A stretch of 12,906 nt of DNA from Ruminococcaceae bacterium UBA5406 (GCA_002407675.1 DHNW01000018.1:1-12906), one strand, 5' to 3'; numbered from the stretch's first letter, positions 1 through 7,571 are shown. Notes: generated by a model from the letters alone, not told the origin. Made by a program: numbers and translations.

Positions 1-290
1 ATATAGTTTTATAAAATATTTAACTAAAAGTATCTTAGCACTGATATTCTGAGATGTCAACAATATAATCAAAATTTCATATAAATATCTAGCATTTTAT
101 AGTATATTGCCCAAGTAGAACTATGCAGTCTTTTATATCTGCCCAAAATTTTCAGATTTTATCGGGTAATTTAGTAAAATCGGCGTAAATTTTGTTTTAA
201 GATACTTTCCATATCATATTACTTATTTATAAAACAGTAATAATAAGTTACGCGATTCTCGCCTGACAGTCTGCTTTTTGTTAATCAGAA
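1..290. other. AT-rich intergenic stretch, no gene seen
   Basis: This stretch is very AT-rich and has stops in all frames; I see no coding signal or RNA gene. The only structure I can support is an 11-bp inverted repeat, AAAGTATCTTA at 27-37 and its exact complement at 198-208. The arms are about 160 nt apart, too far for a simple terminator. They could be two operator half sites or chance in AT-rich DNA. Confidence 0.5.
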
Positions 291-821
291 TGGCACCCAA
301 ACGGTCAAGACAAGTTTTCTGCGCCTGCGTTAATCGGAGTGTCAGGGAAGCAGCATACAGTGCAGAAACCAGCTAAGGGAGGGTATAGGCAGCATAACTT
401 TTTCCCTTGATAGAAGGAAAAGCAGCAGATAAGGGAATGGGGCAATGACGGCAGGGCGGGTGCCAGCAGGGCACAAAAACGCCGGGCGTGGATGAAAATC
501 CGTACCCGGCGCTCCGAAGCACAACGCGGAACTTTCCTGATACACCTGTACAAAAAGAAGAACAGGCGGTATAATAATAACCGCAATGTGCCGAAGATTC
601 GGTTGTGTATGGAGCTTTCTCTCCGTATACAGGGGGCAGGTGTTAGGAGCGCCTGTTCCTGCATTGCACCTTTTGTGCCTTACAAAGCCGTTATACCCCA
701 TTTTGGAAGATAGTCAAGGAAAGATCTGGCGCTTTCAGGGAAAATGCGGATGCACAGGGAATCACCTGATTTTTGTTCAGACAGGCGGCAGAGTCCTTCA
801 AAATGTAAAAAAAGCACAAAA
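291..821. other. Non-coding or fully degraded DNA, product not recognised
   Basis: GC content rises sharply compared with the preceding stretch, which suggests former coding DNA. No frame on either strand gives a protein I recognise, and the open frames are short, overlapping and of unlikely composition. A small imperfect hairpin (TTTTTCCCTT, short loop, GAAGGAAAA) lies near 400-422. Because the M56 peptidase remnant follows on the + strand, its BlaI-type repressor partner might be expected here, but I could not find one. Confidence 0.4.
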
Positions 822-2316
822 ATGTCGAAACAGCAAAAATCAAAAGAAATATTGCCAATAGAAAATCATAAAGGGAAACCAATTCTGAAAAACTGGGTGT
901 ACAAAACATTTGCCTATTACGTCTGGCTGGTGGTGCTGCTGCGCCTTGTGATTCAGGCTGCTTCCCCCATCAACAGGATGGATATCCCTGCCCTCATTCC
1001 GCAGCCTGACGCGGCGGCAGCCGGGTCAAACTGATCTGCAGCAGCAGCGTCACGACTCCGGTGCTCATGGGCATCGTTCATCCGACTGTTGTACTTCAGC
1101 GGTTCGCTTATGTAAAAAATGCGATGGAGAAGGAACTGAACGATATCCTGCGCCATGAACTCACACATTACAGGCGGAAAGATATATTTTATAAATGGTT
1201 TGTTGTGGTGGCAACCTCGCTGCACTGGTTTAATCTGCTTATGGTGTGCATCCGCTGGGAAGTGGGCAGAGCGTGCGAGCTTTCCTGCGATGAAGCCATC
1301 ATCAGCAGTATATCGGCAGCGGAGAAAAGACAATATGGAAACACCATGCTGACATTTTCAGCAACCAAGAAATATCCGGCTGGTATTCCAGCAACCACTT
1401 TGAGTGAAGGCAAGGCTGAATTGAAAGAAAGGCTGGTAAGCATTATGAAATACAAGAAGAAATCGGCATGGGTGATCACTCTGTGCTGATGCTGGCGCTT
1501 CTGCTGACAGGATGCGTATTTGGACTTGGCACGCCGAAAAAGAACAGCAGCAAACCTGATTTCTCTCAGACTGTGCAGGAGCAGTCATCTTCCTCGCAGC
1601 TGTAGGCAGCCCCTTACTCAAGCACTACCCAGACGTCTGCATCAAACCAGACGCAGACTGCAGAATCATAGGCCAGCAGCACAGCGCGCCGGAGCAGAAA
1701 TTTTTCAACCAGGTGCGTTCTGCGCTGCATACGAAGATTCCGGTCGATGCTGGCTATACTCTCACAGTCAAGACCTTTTCGGCGGTCAAGAGCTACGAAG
1801 TGGATTCCTTTGAGATGAAACAGCCGGCAAAATTAGATTCCACAACTGCTTCAGCCGGAATGCCGATTGCGCAGGTCAAGGGAACCGAACAGAAAGATGC
1901 GCGAAAAACAGGGGGATACTTTCGAATTATACAATCATCGATCTGGATCCTGCAAAATATGGAGATCATATTGTGGATTTAGGCCATGGAATCAAGGCCC
2001 TTCAGGAAGCGGGCATGAACCAGACTACATTGACTTGGAATGAAGGCCGTTGGTGCTTATGTGTTCATGCTACGAACGACCCAGACTATCAGAGCAAGAA
2101 ATTTCCCAACAGTATGCAGCTTACCAAAGACGTCGTCACCTATTTGAACAGCCATATGCTGCCGGCTCCCAAGAATGTTGGGGTGATGATATTTGTCTCT
2201 ATACCCGCAGCAATGAGGTAGATGCTATTTGGCAGAGAGGCGCAAATGTATATCAGGTTATCAGCCATGACCAGATGACTGCCTTGCAAGTGGCTGTGGC
2301 AATGAAATTCCAATAA
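822..2316 (+). pseudogene. Degenerate M56 (BlaR1/MecR1-like) membrane sensor metallopeptidase
   Basis: M56 proteins are integral-membrane zinc peptidases that sense a signal outside the cell and cleave a partner repressor inside. The frame around 880-1000 reads a membrane segment (KTFAYYVWLVVLLRLVI) typical of the family N-terminus. The frame from 1028 reads LICSSSVTTPVLMG and then the zinc motif HELTHYRRKD (HELTH at 1154-1168), followed by CELSCDEA, which supplies the downstream acidic ligand. After a shift at about 1486, a late membrane segment (LALLLTGCVFGLG) and a Ser/Thr/Gln-rich linker follow, broken by stops at 1603 and 1669. The outside domain (KFFNQVRSALHTKIPVDAGY onward) continues with frame changes near 1925 and 2190 to the stop at 2316. 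The first membrane segment is not recognisable and the part between the second segment and LICSSS is deleted. The family call is firm. The start at ATG 822 is only a guess, and the ligand is unknown. Confidence 0.8.
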
Positions 2317-2379
2317 AAGTAGGCCAGCCATGAACGGGTGAGAGACGCAGAAATGCAGGAGAACGGGAAAATTCAGTAT

Positions 2380-2404
2380 CGGTTTGACAGTGTCAGGCGA
2401 ACCG
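2380..2404 (-). terminator. Possible weak terminator hairpin downstream of the lacI remnant
   Basis: Read on the minus strand, CGGTT, then TGACA c TGTCA, then AACCG form an imperfect stem with a small bulge, followed by a moderately T-containing stretch. It lies just beyond the stop of the LacI remnant at 2426. There is no strong U-tract, so it may instead be a palindromic protein-binding site (TGACAGTGTCA). Confidence 0.3.
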
Positions 2405-2425
2405 TTTGAATGGTTAACCGGATTT

Positions 2426-2772
2426 TTATCTTTTACCCGCTGGCATGAGTTCCTTTTCGAGGCTTCCGTTTCCGGATGACGCCGTGGTCGTCCGGACTTT
2501 TAAGACAGGCATCGTCGTGAATGCCTGCACCTGCAGTTCGGGATGGCGGATTTTCCGCAGAAGCAGCGTTGCCGCCTGGATGCCCATGTCATGCACATTG
2601 ATGTCTACGACGGTCGGCATTGGATCCATAATTTCAGACAAAGGGTAATTGTCAAAGCAGATGAGGCCGATGTCACGCGGAATATTTAATCCCTGCTGCT
2701 GGATGGCACGAAGGGCTCCGAAGGCGACAGTGGTTGTCTTCACAAATGACGGCGTTTGGCCACTGGCCGCAC
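2426..2772 (-). pseudogene. LacI-family transcriptional regulator, C-terminal remnant
   Basis: LacI-family repressors pair an N-terminal DNA-binding HTH with a periplasmic-binding-protein-like sugar sensor domain. What remains is the last part of the sensor domain: VAFGALRAIQQQGLNIPRDI, then GLICFDNYPLSEIMDP, TVVDINVHDMGIQAATLL and the end MPVLKVRTTTASS. Just upstream another frame reads WPNAVICEDN, the usual lead-in to VAFGALRAI. Removing one C from the ACCACT at about 2738-2743 would join the two frames, so a one-base insertion breaks the gene. The HTH and the first sensor half are not visible in the following ~200 nt, which has stops in the expected frame. The neighbouring permease and glycerate kinase suggest a sugar-acid regulator, but that is inference. 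Confidence 0.8.
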
Positions 2773-2865
2773 GGGGCAGGCAATCAGTGCCATGGATGGA
2801 ATAATTTTTCGAGCTCGGTCCATTTCGTAAAGGATTTCAAGCATCCCTGTTTTCCTTCTGAAAGA

Positions 2866-2902
2866 CAACGCGACTGGCAGAATTTTTTCCTGCCAGTCGT
2901 TG
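2866..2902. promoter_or_regulatory. Strong inverted repeat overlapping the PH-gene promoter
   Basis: CGACTGGCAG (2871-2880) and CTGCCAGTCG (2890-2899) form a perfect 10-bp stem around a 9-nt loop. With a small bulge the pairing extends to CAAC at 2866 and GTTG ending at 2902. The right arm touches the -35 box at 2900. No T-tract follows the stem on the + strand, so a repressor operator is at least as likely as a terminator. Confidence 0.55.
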
Positions 2903-2928
2903 ACTTTGCGGTAAGGCTGCCATAACAT
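2900..2928 (+). promoter_or_regulatory. Sigma-A-type promoter for the PH-domain gene
   Basis: TTGACT (2900-2905) matches the -35 consensus at 5 of 6 bases. A 17-nt spacer leads to TAACAT (2923-2928), which matches the -10 box at 4 of 6. Predicted transcription starts near 2935, about 50 nt before the start codon at 2986. Confidence 0.5.
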
Positions 2929-2985
2929 AAGAGAGCAGACAGAGCAGCTATCTTGTATCCTATTAAAGGTAAAGGAGATCATGGT

Positions 2986-3375
2986 ATGGCAAATATATCT
3001 ACAGGGATTATTGGGGACGCAAATTTGATGAATTTGAAGGAAATTCCAAATTCATCTGTCCGCTCGGAAGTGATAGGCCTTTTCGTTCCTGGGGAAGAAG
3101 TCGTCCAGTTTTTCCAAAGTGTCAGAGACCAAGTTGTATTTACCAATAAACGTGTGTTTGTCGTGAATGTACAGGGCATTACCGGCAAGAAAGTTTCTTA
3201 TTTCTCTTATCCCTACTCGAAAATCCAGTATTATGGGATTGAAACGGCAGGAGTGCTGGATATCGACAGTGAACTGATTTTAGCCTTTAGCAATGGTGCC
3301 CATTTGCAATTTGATTTTAAATCCAAGGTAGATATTAAGCACATCTGCGCCTCCATTTCGGGTTTTATCCTGTAA
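2986..3375 (+). CDS. Bacterial PH-domain protein (bPH_1 / DUF1696-like)
   Basis: This is a 129-residue soluble protein without signal peptide or membrane segment. It fits the small bacterial pleckstrin-homology-like family in length and in its core features: an early VIGLFVPGEEVVQFFQSVRD stretch, then VVFTNKRVFVVNVQGITGKK, YSKIQYYGIETAG, and a late strand ELILAFSNGAHLQFDF before a C-terminal helix. The substrate or partner of these proteins is not established. I chose ATG 2986 because AAAGGAG at 2971-2977 stands 8 nt before it; the longer TTG start at 2953 would place this ribosome site inside the coding region. The gene has its own promoter, stands alone on this strand, and is one of the few undamaged genes here. 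Confidence 0.85.
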   Translation: MANISTGIIGDANLMNLKEIPNSSVRSEVIGLFVPGEEVVQFFQSVRDQVVFTNKRVFVVNVQGITGKKVSYFSYPYSKIQYYGIETAGVLDIDSELILAFSNGAHLQFDFKSKVDIKHICASISGFIL

Positions 3376-3450
3376 GAAGAATATCGGGATGCCTGGAGCA
3401 GTGTTCGTCGGAAGGCAGAAGCGCTGATTCAGGACTCATCCGGATGTGAT

Positions 3451-4596
3451 TCATGGCTTGGGCGGTTTCATCCTCGACAGCAGACGCATGATGTTATCCA
3501 TCGTATGGGCAAGGTCGCTTCTGCATGTCTTTTGAGCTTCTGGAAAGGACACTGCTTTTCGGTTTGTGCTGAAAACGGCTGTCACTCCTTCTTGATACAC
3601 TTTATTTGTATGGTCACCAATATCACCAACAACGGCAATCAGCGGTATCTGTGCTTGTTTGGTGCGGCGGGCGACCCCAATGATCACTTTGCCGCGCAGT
3701 GATTGAGCATCCAGTTTGCCTTCTCCGCTGAACACGATATCAGTATGGCAAAGCAACTGGTCGAAATGCACCACATCGAGGACTGTTTCTATGCCCATCT
3801 GCAGACGGCCGCCAAAAAAAGCAGCCATTCCGCCTCCCATTCCACCGGCTGCTCCGGAACCCGGCAGATTCCGTATATCTTTTCCGGTTTCTTTCTCTAT
3901 AACATCAGCAAAGCATGCGAGATTCCGGTCCAGTTTTTTCACCATTTCTGCATCCGCACCTTTTTGCGGGCCAAACACTGCTGCAGCTCCCTGCGACCCG
4001 CAGAGCGGATTGTCGATATCGCACATGATGACAAATTCAGTACCAGCAAGTTCGGGAATCCGACTGCTGAAATCGATGGAGGCAATCTCGGAAAGGTTGC
4101 ATCCGACCGGTATGAATGTTTTTCCATCGGTATCCTGAAACCGTATGCCCAAAGCCGATGCAGCGCCAGCGCCGCCGTCGTTGGTTGCGCTTCCGCCAAG
4201 GCCGAGGATGACTTTCCTGTACCCCGATTTCACAGCATGCAGAATGAGCTGGCCGACGCCATAGGTGGTTGCCGTTTCGACATGCTTGTTGTTCCCGGCA
4301 AGCGGAAGGCCGGCCGCGGCAGCCATTTCTACCACTGCAGTCCCGTCGGGAAGCCGGCCGTAAAATCCCTTTACCGTTTCAGAATGGGGCCCTTTCACGT
4401 CCACCCAGATTTTTTTCCGCCTACTGCTGCGAGGAAGGAGTCAACGCTCCCTTCGCCGCCGTCTGCGACCGGGATGCTTATGATCTCTGCTTCCGGAAAA
4501 TAGGGCCGGATGGAATCTTCCATGATACTGCAGACTTCTCCGGAAGACATTGTCCCTTTAAAAGAATCGGGAATAATAATAAATTTTAATAATATG
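3451..4596 (-). pseudogene. glxK: Glycerate kinase (GlxK/GarK family), frameshifted and without a normal start codon
   Basis: The enzyme phosphorylates D-glycerate with ATP and feeds glycolysis from glyoxylate or sugar-acid breakdown. Two frames together give about 379 residues, the usual family length. The N-terminal frame reads FIIIPDSFKGTMSS and IPVADGGEGSVDSFLAA. The C-terminal frame (from 4404) reads VDVKGPHSETVKGFYG, the signature GLGGSATNDGGAGAA, and GMGGGMAAFFGG, ending MKPPKP. The break is at seven T at 4410-4416 (seven A in the gene); one more A restores the frame. There is also no ATG, GTG or TTG between the upstream in-frame TAA (4606-4608) and the conserved start of the protein. 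ATA at 4594-4596 sits at the right distance from the GAGG site, so an ATG to ATA change is likely. It lies directly downstream of the gntP remnant, once presumably its operon partner. Confidence 0.88.
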
Positions 4597-4642
4597 TGAA
4601 CCTCTTATCCACTAAAAATCGAACACACAAGCGATCAATGCA

Positions 4643-4878
4643 CTATTTCACAAAAAGTGACAGTAACATGATAAACACTATCCCGGTTACACCCCTTATC
4701 AATGTACACATAGTCTGCGTTTTATAGCCTTGCTCTGGTTTTAAGCGGCCAAAATTCGTCACCACCCAGAAGTAACTGCCATTTGCATGAGAAACCGTTA
4801 TTGTTCCGGCACCAATTGCCATAACAGTTAAAGCTGCCTTCAGCGGTGAAGTGAGCCCAAGTACACTCATCATAAAAC
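4643..4878 (-). pseudogene. GntP-family sugar-acid permease, C-terminal remnant
   Basis: GntP permeases are inner-membrane proteins of about 440 residues that take up gluconate, glycerate and related acids. Only the last ~78 codons remain: LGLTSPLKAALTVMAIGAG, TITVSHANGSYFWVVTNFG, the GYKTQTMCTLIRGVTGI region, and a final membrane helix ending LSLFVK. The HAN-SYFWVV motif is the best family marker. The reading frame is cut by the IS end at 4878-4882, and the missing N-terminal ~80 percent does not reappear on the other side of the element. It ends about 50 nt before glxK, so the original order was permease then kinase. Confidence 0.85.
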
Positions 4879-5757
4879 TAGGGCAACACAGCATAACAGC
4901 GAAGATGCCGGTGCGATTCTGTGTTGATAAAAAATAGCTCGTTGCTCTTTCCTCAATTTGATCTGCAGGGCAAACATCATATTCAATTTTTGAATTTGTT
5001 TTTGCAAACCTCGGTATCGTGTTTTTCGATACCGCAGCTGACCTTTTACAATGGCAAAAACGTGTTCAACTTTCGAACGTACCGATGATTTTGAATGCTC
5101 GACCTTTTTGGCATAATATTGTCCGCTTTTGCTGAGTTTCTTCACCCGAGAGGGGCGCCGATTGATTTTGTATTTGATTTTCTTACCTTTTTTGTTGCGT
5201 ATAACGGCACACCCCGATATGCGCCTTGTACCCGAAATGCCAGTTGTTTCCCTTCTTTGCCTGATGTGCATCCGGGTCGCGTTGTTTCTCTTTATTCTTC
5301 GTTGAGGAAGGTGCTTCTATGAAAGTGGAGTCCACGATAGTTCCTTTTTTCAGTAACAAGCCCTTTTCTTGCAGTGATATCACGACCTGCGCAAAAATCT
5401 TTTGCTCCAGACCGTTGCGCACCAAAATATTCCGGAATCTACCGATGGTATCTCCATCCGGGACCTGATTGCTGGATGCTACTCCACAAAAATCAGAAAA
5501 GGCTCGGCTGTCAATTACTTCACAGGCAGTAGCTTCATCTGCTAAATTGTACAGATTCTGCAGAATGTGAATTCGAAGCATCAATTCCAAGTCGTATGGC
5601 TTATTTCCGCGTTCTCCCTTATAGTAGTACGGTTTTATGACGGCTGCCCATTCGTCCCATGGAACGATGCGGTCGATTTGACTCAGAAATTTTTTTTATG
5701 TGTTTTTACTTGTGCCAGTTCGTCGCTCAGAGCTGACAAGCTGATTTGTTTGTTCAT
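4870..5757 (-). pseudogene. IS5-group transposase, non-functional (frameshift plus internal deletion)
   Basis: The transposase would cut and rejoin the IS ends using a DDE site. From ATG 5757 it reads MNKQISLSALSDELAQVKTH, breaks at eight T at 5690-5697 (one extra A restores the frame), then continues FLSQIDRIVPWDEWAAVIKP, ELMLRIHILQNLYNLADEA, the first catalytic Asp in GTIVDSTFIEAPSSTKNKE, and WHFGYKAHIGV. At about 5207-5212 the reading jumps to AVIRNKKGKKIKYKINRRP and the Glu-bearing SKVEHVFAIVK. Comparison with E. coli IS5 from memory shows roughly 50-55 residues missing, including the region of the second catalytic Asp. The frame runs out of the IS and stops at 4870. Because the active site is incomplete, it could only move if a helper copy acts on its ends. 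Confidence 0.88.
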
Positions 5758-5806
5758 ACCTTTATTTTACCACTTTTAGTGATATCCTGCTCTGTGCGGT
5801 GTTGCC
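4882..5806 (-). mobile_element. IS5-family insertion sequence, internally deleted
   Basis: The ends are inverted repeats starting GGCAACAC (4882-4889 and complement at 5799-5806), with further matches inward to about 12 of 14 bases. IS5-group elements target YTAR and duplicate 4 bp. The left flank is CTAG (4878-4881) and the right flank CTAA (5807-5810): both fit YTAR but they are not identical. The element is 925 bp, about 160 bp shorter than expected for this transposase type, which agrees with the internal deletion in the transposase. Confidence 0.85.
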
Positions 5807-5817
5807 CTAAGAATTTT

Positions 5818-6384
5818 TCAGCCCGCATTTCGCAACACATCCAATAATCCGTTATCGGACGAAATGCGAAAGGAAGACAGTTTCCCGTTTGTAAACTGGG
5901 CGTCCCCTGAAATCGGTGCGGTTTTATCCTGCTGTTTCTTTCCGTATTTTACGCGAGCTGTGAAATCGTACCCTGTGGTCGTGCCGGTTGCTTTGATTTC
6001 ATCGACAGACATTTTCCACTGATTTGTAGCCGCAAAGCCCTGATAGGTTGACAGATATTGCGCAGTAAAGGATACCAGACCCTGCTCGGTAAAAATTCTC
6101 CCATACCGCTTTTGAATTATAGTATCGGTCGGGTTGGAGGAGCCGCTGGCTTGCTTTGGCACGCCGCTCCCCACTAAGGTTGACGACTGGCGCAGAACTT
6201 CTGCCATTTCTTTGTCTGGTGTCGAAAACAACCCGGTCAGCGCTGTTTTTAAAACTGTTTCCGCACTTTCCCCTGAAGAAGAATTCGTCTTAGATGAGGA
6301 TGCTGGCTGCCCGGTTCCACGGCAGCCGGCAAAGCCAACCCCAACCACAAGTAGCAGGGCAAAAAGCATGACTTTCGTTTTCAT
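5818..6384 (-). CDS. Putative lipoprotein of unknown function
   Basis: This is a 188-residue protein with a lipoprotein signal: MKTKVMLFALLLVVGVGFAGC, with the lipobox FAGC and Cys at residue 21. A Ser-rich linker (residues 26-42) follows, then a mixed helix/strand domain. The second half, with alternating strands such as GYDFTARVKYGKK and DAQFTNGKLSSFRI, suggests a small NTF2-like or cystatin-like cone fold, but I do not recognise the family. ATG 6384 is preferred over the GTG at 6393 because GGAAGG sits about 8-10 nt upstream and the signal sequence then starts properly. The stop is only 8 nt from the IS5 flank, so the natural downstream region has been lost. The protein itself looks complete. 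Confidence 0.75.
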   Translation of the reverse strand: MKTKVMLFALLLVVGVGFAGCRGTGQPASSSKTNSSSGESAETVLKTALTGLFSTPDKEMAEVLRQSSTLVGSGVPKQASGSSNPTDTIIQKRYGRIFTEQGLVSFTAQYLSTYQGFAATNQWKMSVDEIKATGTTTGYDFTARVKYGKKQQDKTAPISGDAQFTNGKLSSFRISSDNGLLDVLRNAG

Positions 6385-6491
6385 GAAAAACACCTTCCAA
6401 GTAATTTAAATATAAGAGATATCCCAAAATATGAAAACCATGCTTTTCCGGTCGCGATTAGCAACAGCCCTGAAAAGGATGGAAAATTTGA

Positions 6492-6526
6492 TTCAGTCTC
6501 CCCCATCGTGAGAAGGGGAGACTGAA
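6492..6526 (-). terminator. Terminator hairpin after the cysteine-cluster gene
   Basis: TTCAGTCTCCCC (6492-6503) and GGGGAGACTGAA (6515-6526) form a perfect 12-bp stem with an 11-nt loop. On the minus strand the following bases are TCAAATTTTCC, a modest T-stretch. It lies 23 nt beyond the stop of the gene ending at 6549, so it probably ends that transcript before the lipoprotein gene. Confidence 0.75.
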
Positions 6527-6548
6527 AGGCTTATCTCGCTATATAATT

Positions 6549-7091
6549 TTACCAAACAAAAGACCGAAAATACGGATCTTGTGTTAAGCTGTCATTATAA
6601 TAAAAATCATTCGTATAGTAAGATGTTGATACATTAGATAAAGCGTAATTTGCTTGACCTTCAGCATATGTTCCCAACTTTGTAACGCCATCCCAAAACG
6701 GACAATATTCAGAGATGATAAATTCACCACATTTTGAACACTGCGAGCAAAATCCTCTTATTACCAGATCAGTGCTTGGATAAGCGCCGCGATAAGCAAA
6801 CCCCGTTCCACGTCCCACCATGGTATGCTTACCACCTCCCGGACATGGGGCATACTTAAAATGTATTTGCCCGGAAGTGTTGTTTGGCACGATTGATTGA
6901 AGAGGAGATTTTTTTTGTACGTTAAGCTTAACACTAAGTTTGGGTAGCTTCACTTCACAGTTCATAATAATGAGTTTATGAGAATTTGCTTTTTGAGTGT
7001 TTAACGTGCTGATTTTTTGAAGCGAAACTGAAGACAAATTCCCCTTGCTTGATGAGCTTTCTGCCGCAAAGGCAGTTATAACCTCCTTCAA
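6549..7091 (-). CDS. Unrecognised protein with a clustered-cysteine (zinc-binding-like) segment
   Basis: The open frame gives 180 residues if TTG 7091 is used. Its centre reads APCPGGGKHTMVGRGTGFAY and then RGFCSQCSKCGEFIISEYC, with Cys at 83, 115, 118, 121 and 130 plus nearby His, a pattern that would suit a metal-binding knuckle. The C-terminal part is rich in Tyr, Asn and Ser. I do not recognise the family. The start is a problem: the frame's first codon TTG is itself part of the sequence TTGAAGGAGG, a perfect ribosome site, and no ATG, GTG or TTG stands at normal distance after it in frame. The first residues (ITAFAAES) resemble the end of a signal peptide, so the true N-terminus may have been lost or shifted. 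ATG 6965 is an alternative without a ribosome site. It is flanked by a consensus promoter and a good terminator. Confidence 0.6.
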   Translation of the reverse strand: MKEVITAFAAESSSSKGNLSSVSLQKISTLNTQKANSHKLIIMNCEVKLPKLSVKLNVQKKSPLQSIVPNNTSGQIHFKYAPCPGGGKHTMVGRGTGFAYRGAYPSTDLVIRGFCSQCSKCGEFIISEYCPFWDGVTKLGTYAEGQANYALSNVSTSYYTNDFYYNDSLTQDPYFRSFVW

Positions 7092-7104
7092 TTTTTAACA
7101 AAGT
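7085..7104 (-). promoter_or_regulatory. Perfect Shine-Dalgarno without a matching start codon
   Basis: On the minus strand AAGGAGG is followed by TTATAACTGCC. In the open frame the next codons are GTT ATA ACT GCC; a CTG in another frame lies at normal distance but leads to a short frame. A single inserted A before the TG would make an ATG. This decides how the N-terminus of the downstream gene is read. Confidence 0.5.
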
Positions 7105-7488
7105 GTTTTACATAACACCTGCGAAAGAAAGAGGAATTTCTCACCTCATTATAAGCCCATTGGCCTCGTATTCCTTTCCCTATTTATTTCAACTTTTAAC
7201 GCGCGCAGTTGAACTGAAATTTCAAAATAAAAACGATATCCATATTTTATATGCATTAATATTATTTGTCATAAAAAATTCACTATGCAAATATGCAAAT
7301 TATAGTACCATAAATTTCCTTTGTCAAGCATTTTATTTTAATTTAATGAAAATATTTTACAATTGCATCCATAATAAAACCGTCAATATATCCCTACTTT
7401 AATTAGTCTCATACCAGATGAAAATGCTGAATATCTTAACCTATCAGATTGACCCAATCAAAATAATGAATAAATATTCATAAAACAC
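7092..7488. other. AT-rich divergent intergenic region
   Basis: This is about 400 nt of AT-rich DNA between two divergently oriented genes. It holds the minus-strand promoter at 7299-7327 and its long leader. A + strand open frame (7103-7402) is present but has no ribosome site and a composition dictated by AT-richness, so I do not call it a gene. Confidence 0.5.
7299..7327 (-). promoter_or_regulatory. Consensus sigma-A promoter, TTGACA-17-TATAAT
   Basis: On the minus strand, TTGACA (7327-7322), a 17-nt spacer and TATAAT (7304-7299) match the consensus at all twelve positions. Transcription would start near 7292 and run about 200 nt before the ribosome site at about 7085-7090. Such a leader is long enough to hold regulatory RNA structure or a very short leader peptide. 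Confidence 0.75.
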
Positions 7489-7516
7489 TTGATTTTCTGC
7501 ATATAATGTGTATAAT
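7489..7516 (+). promoter_or_regulatory. Promoter of the argG remnant
   Basis: TTGATT (7489-7494), a 16-nt spacer and TATAAT (7511-7516) precede a ribosome site AAAGGCGG at about 7556-7562 and ATG 7572. This looks like the original argG promoter, and it would now drive the fused fragments downstream. Confidence 0.6.
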
Positions 7517-7571
7517 CAACTTGTAACCAGAAATAAAACACATTTGCAATAAACGAAAGGCGGCTTGCAAG

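Noticed and set aside
305..701. Overlapping ~119-codon frames on the minus strand
   Set aside because: Two frames of equal length over the same DNA, neither with family motifs or a ribosome site; Cys/Leu/Phe-rich shadow composition.
300..720. Possible riboswitch or structured RNA in the GC-richer left region
   Set aside because: I looked for cobalamin-type conserved boxes and found none; only small weak hairpins are visible.
3703..4503. 266-codon open frame on the + strand
   Set aside because: It lies antisense to glycerate kinase, whose motifs are clear on the other strand. It has no ribosome site and a shadow-like composition.
7103..7402. 99-codon AT-rich open frame on the + strand
   Set aside because: No ribosome site, composition set by AT-richness, and it overlaps the consensus promoter and leader of the opposite strand.
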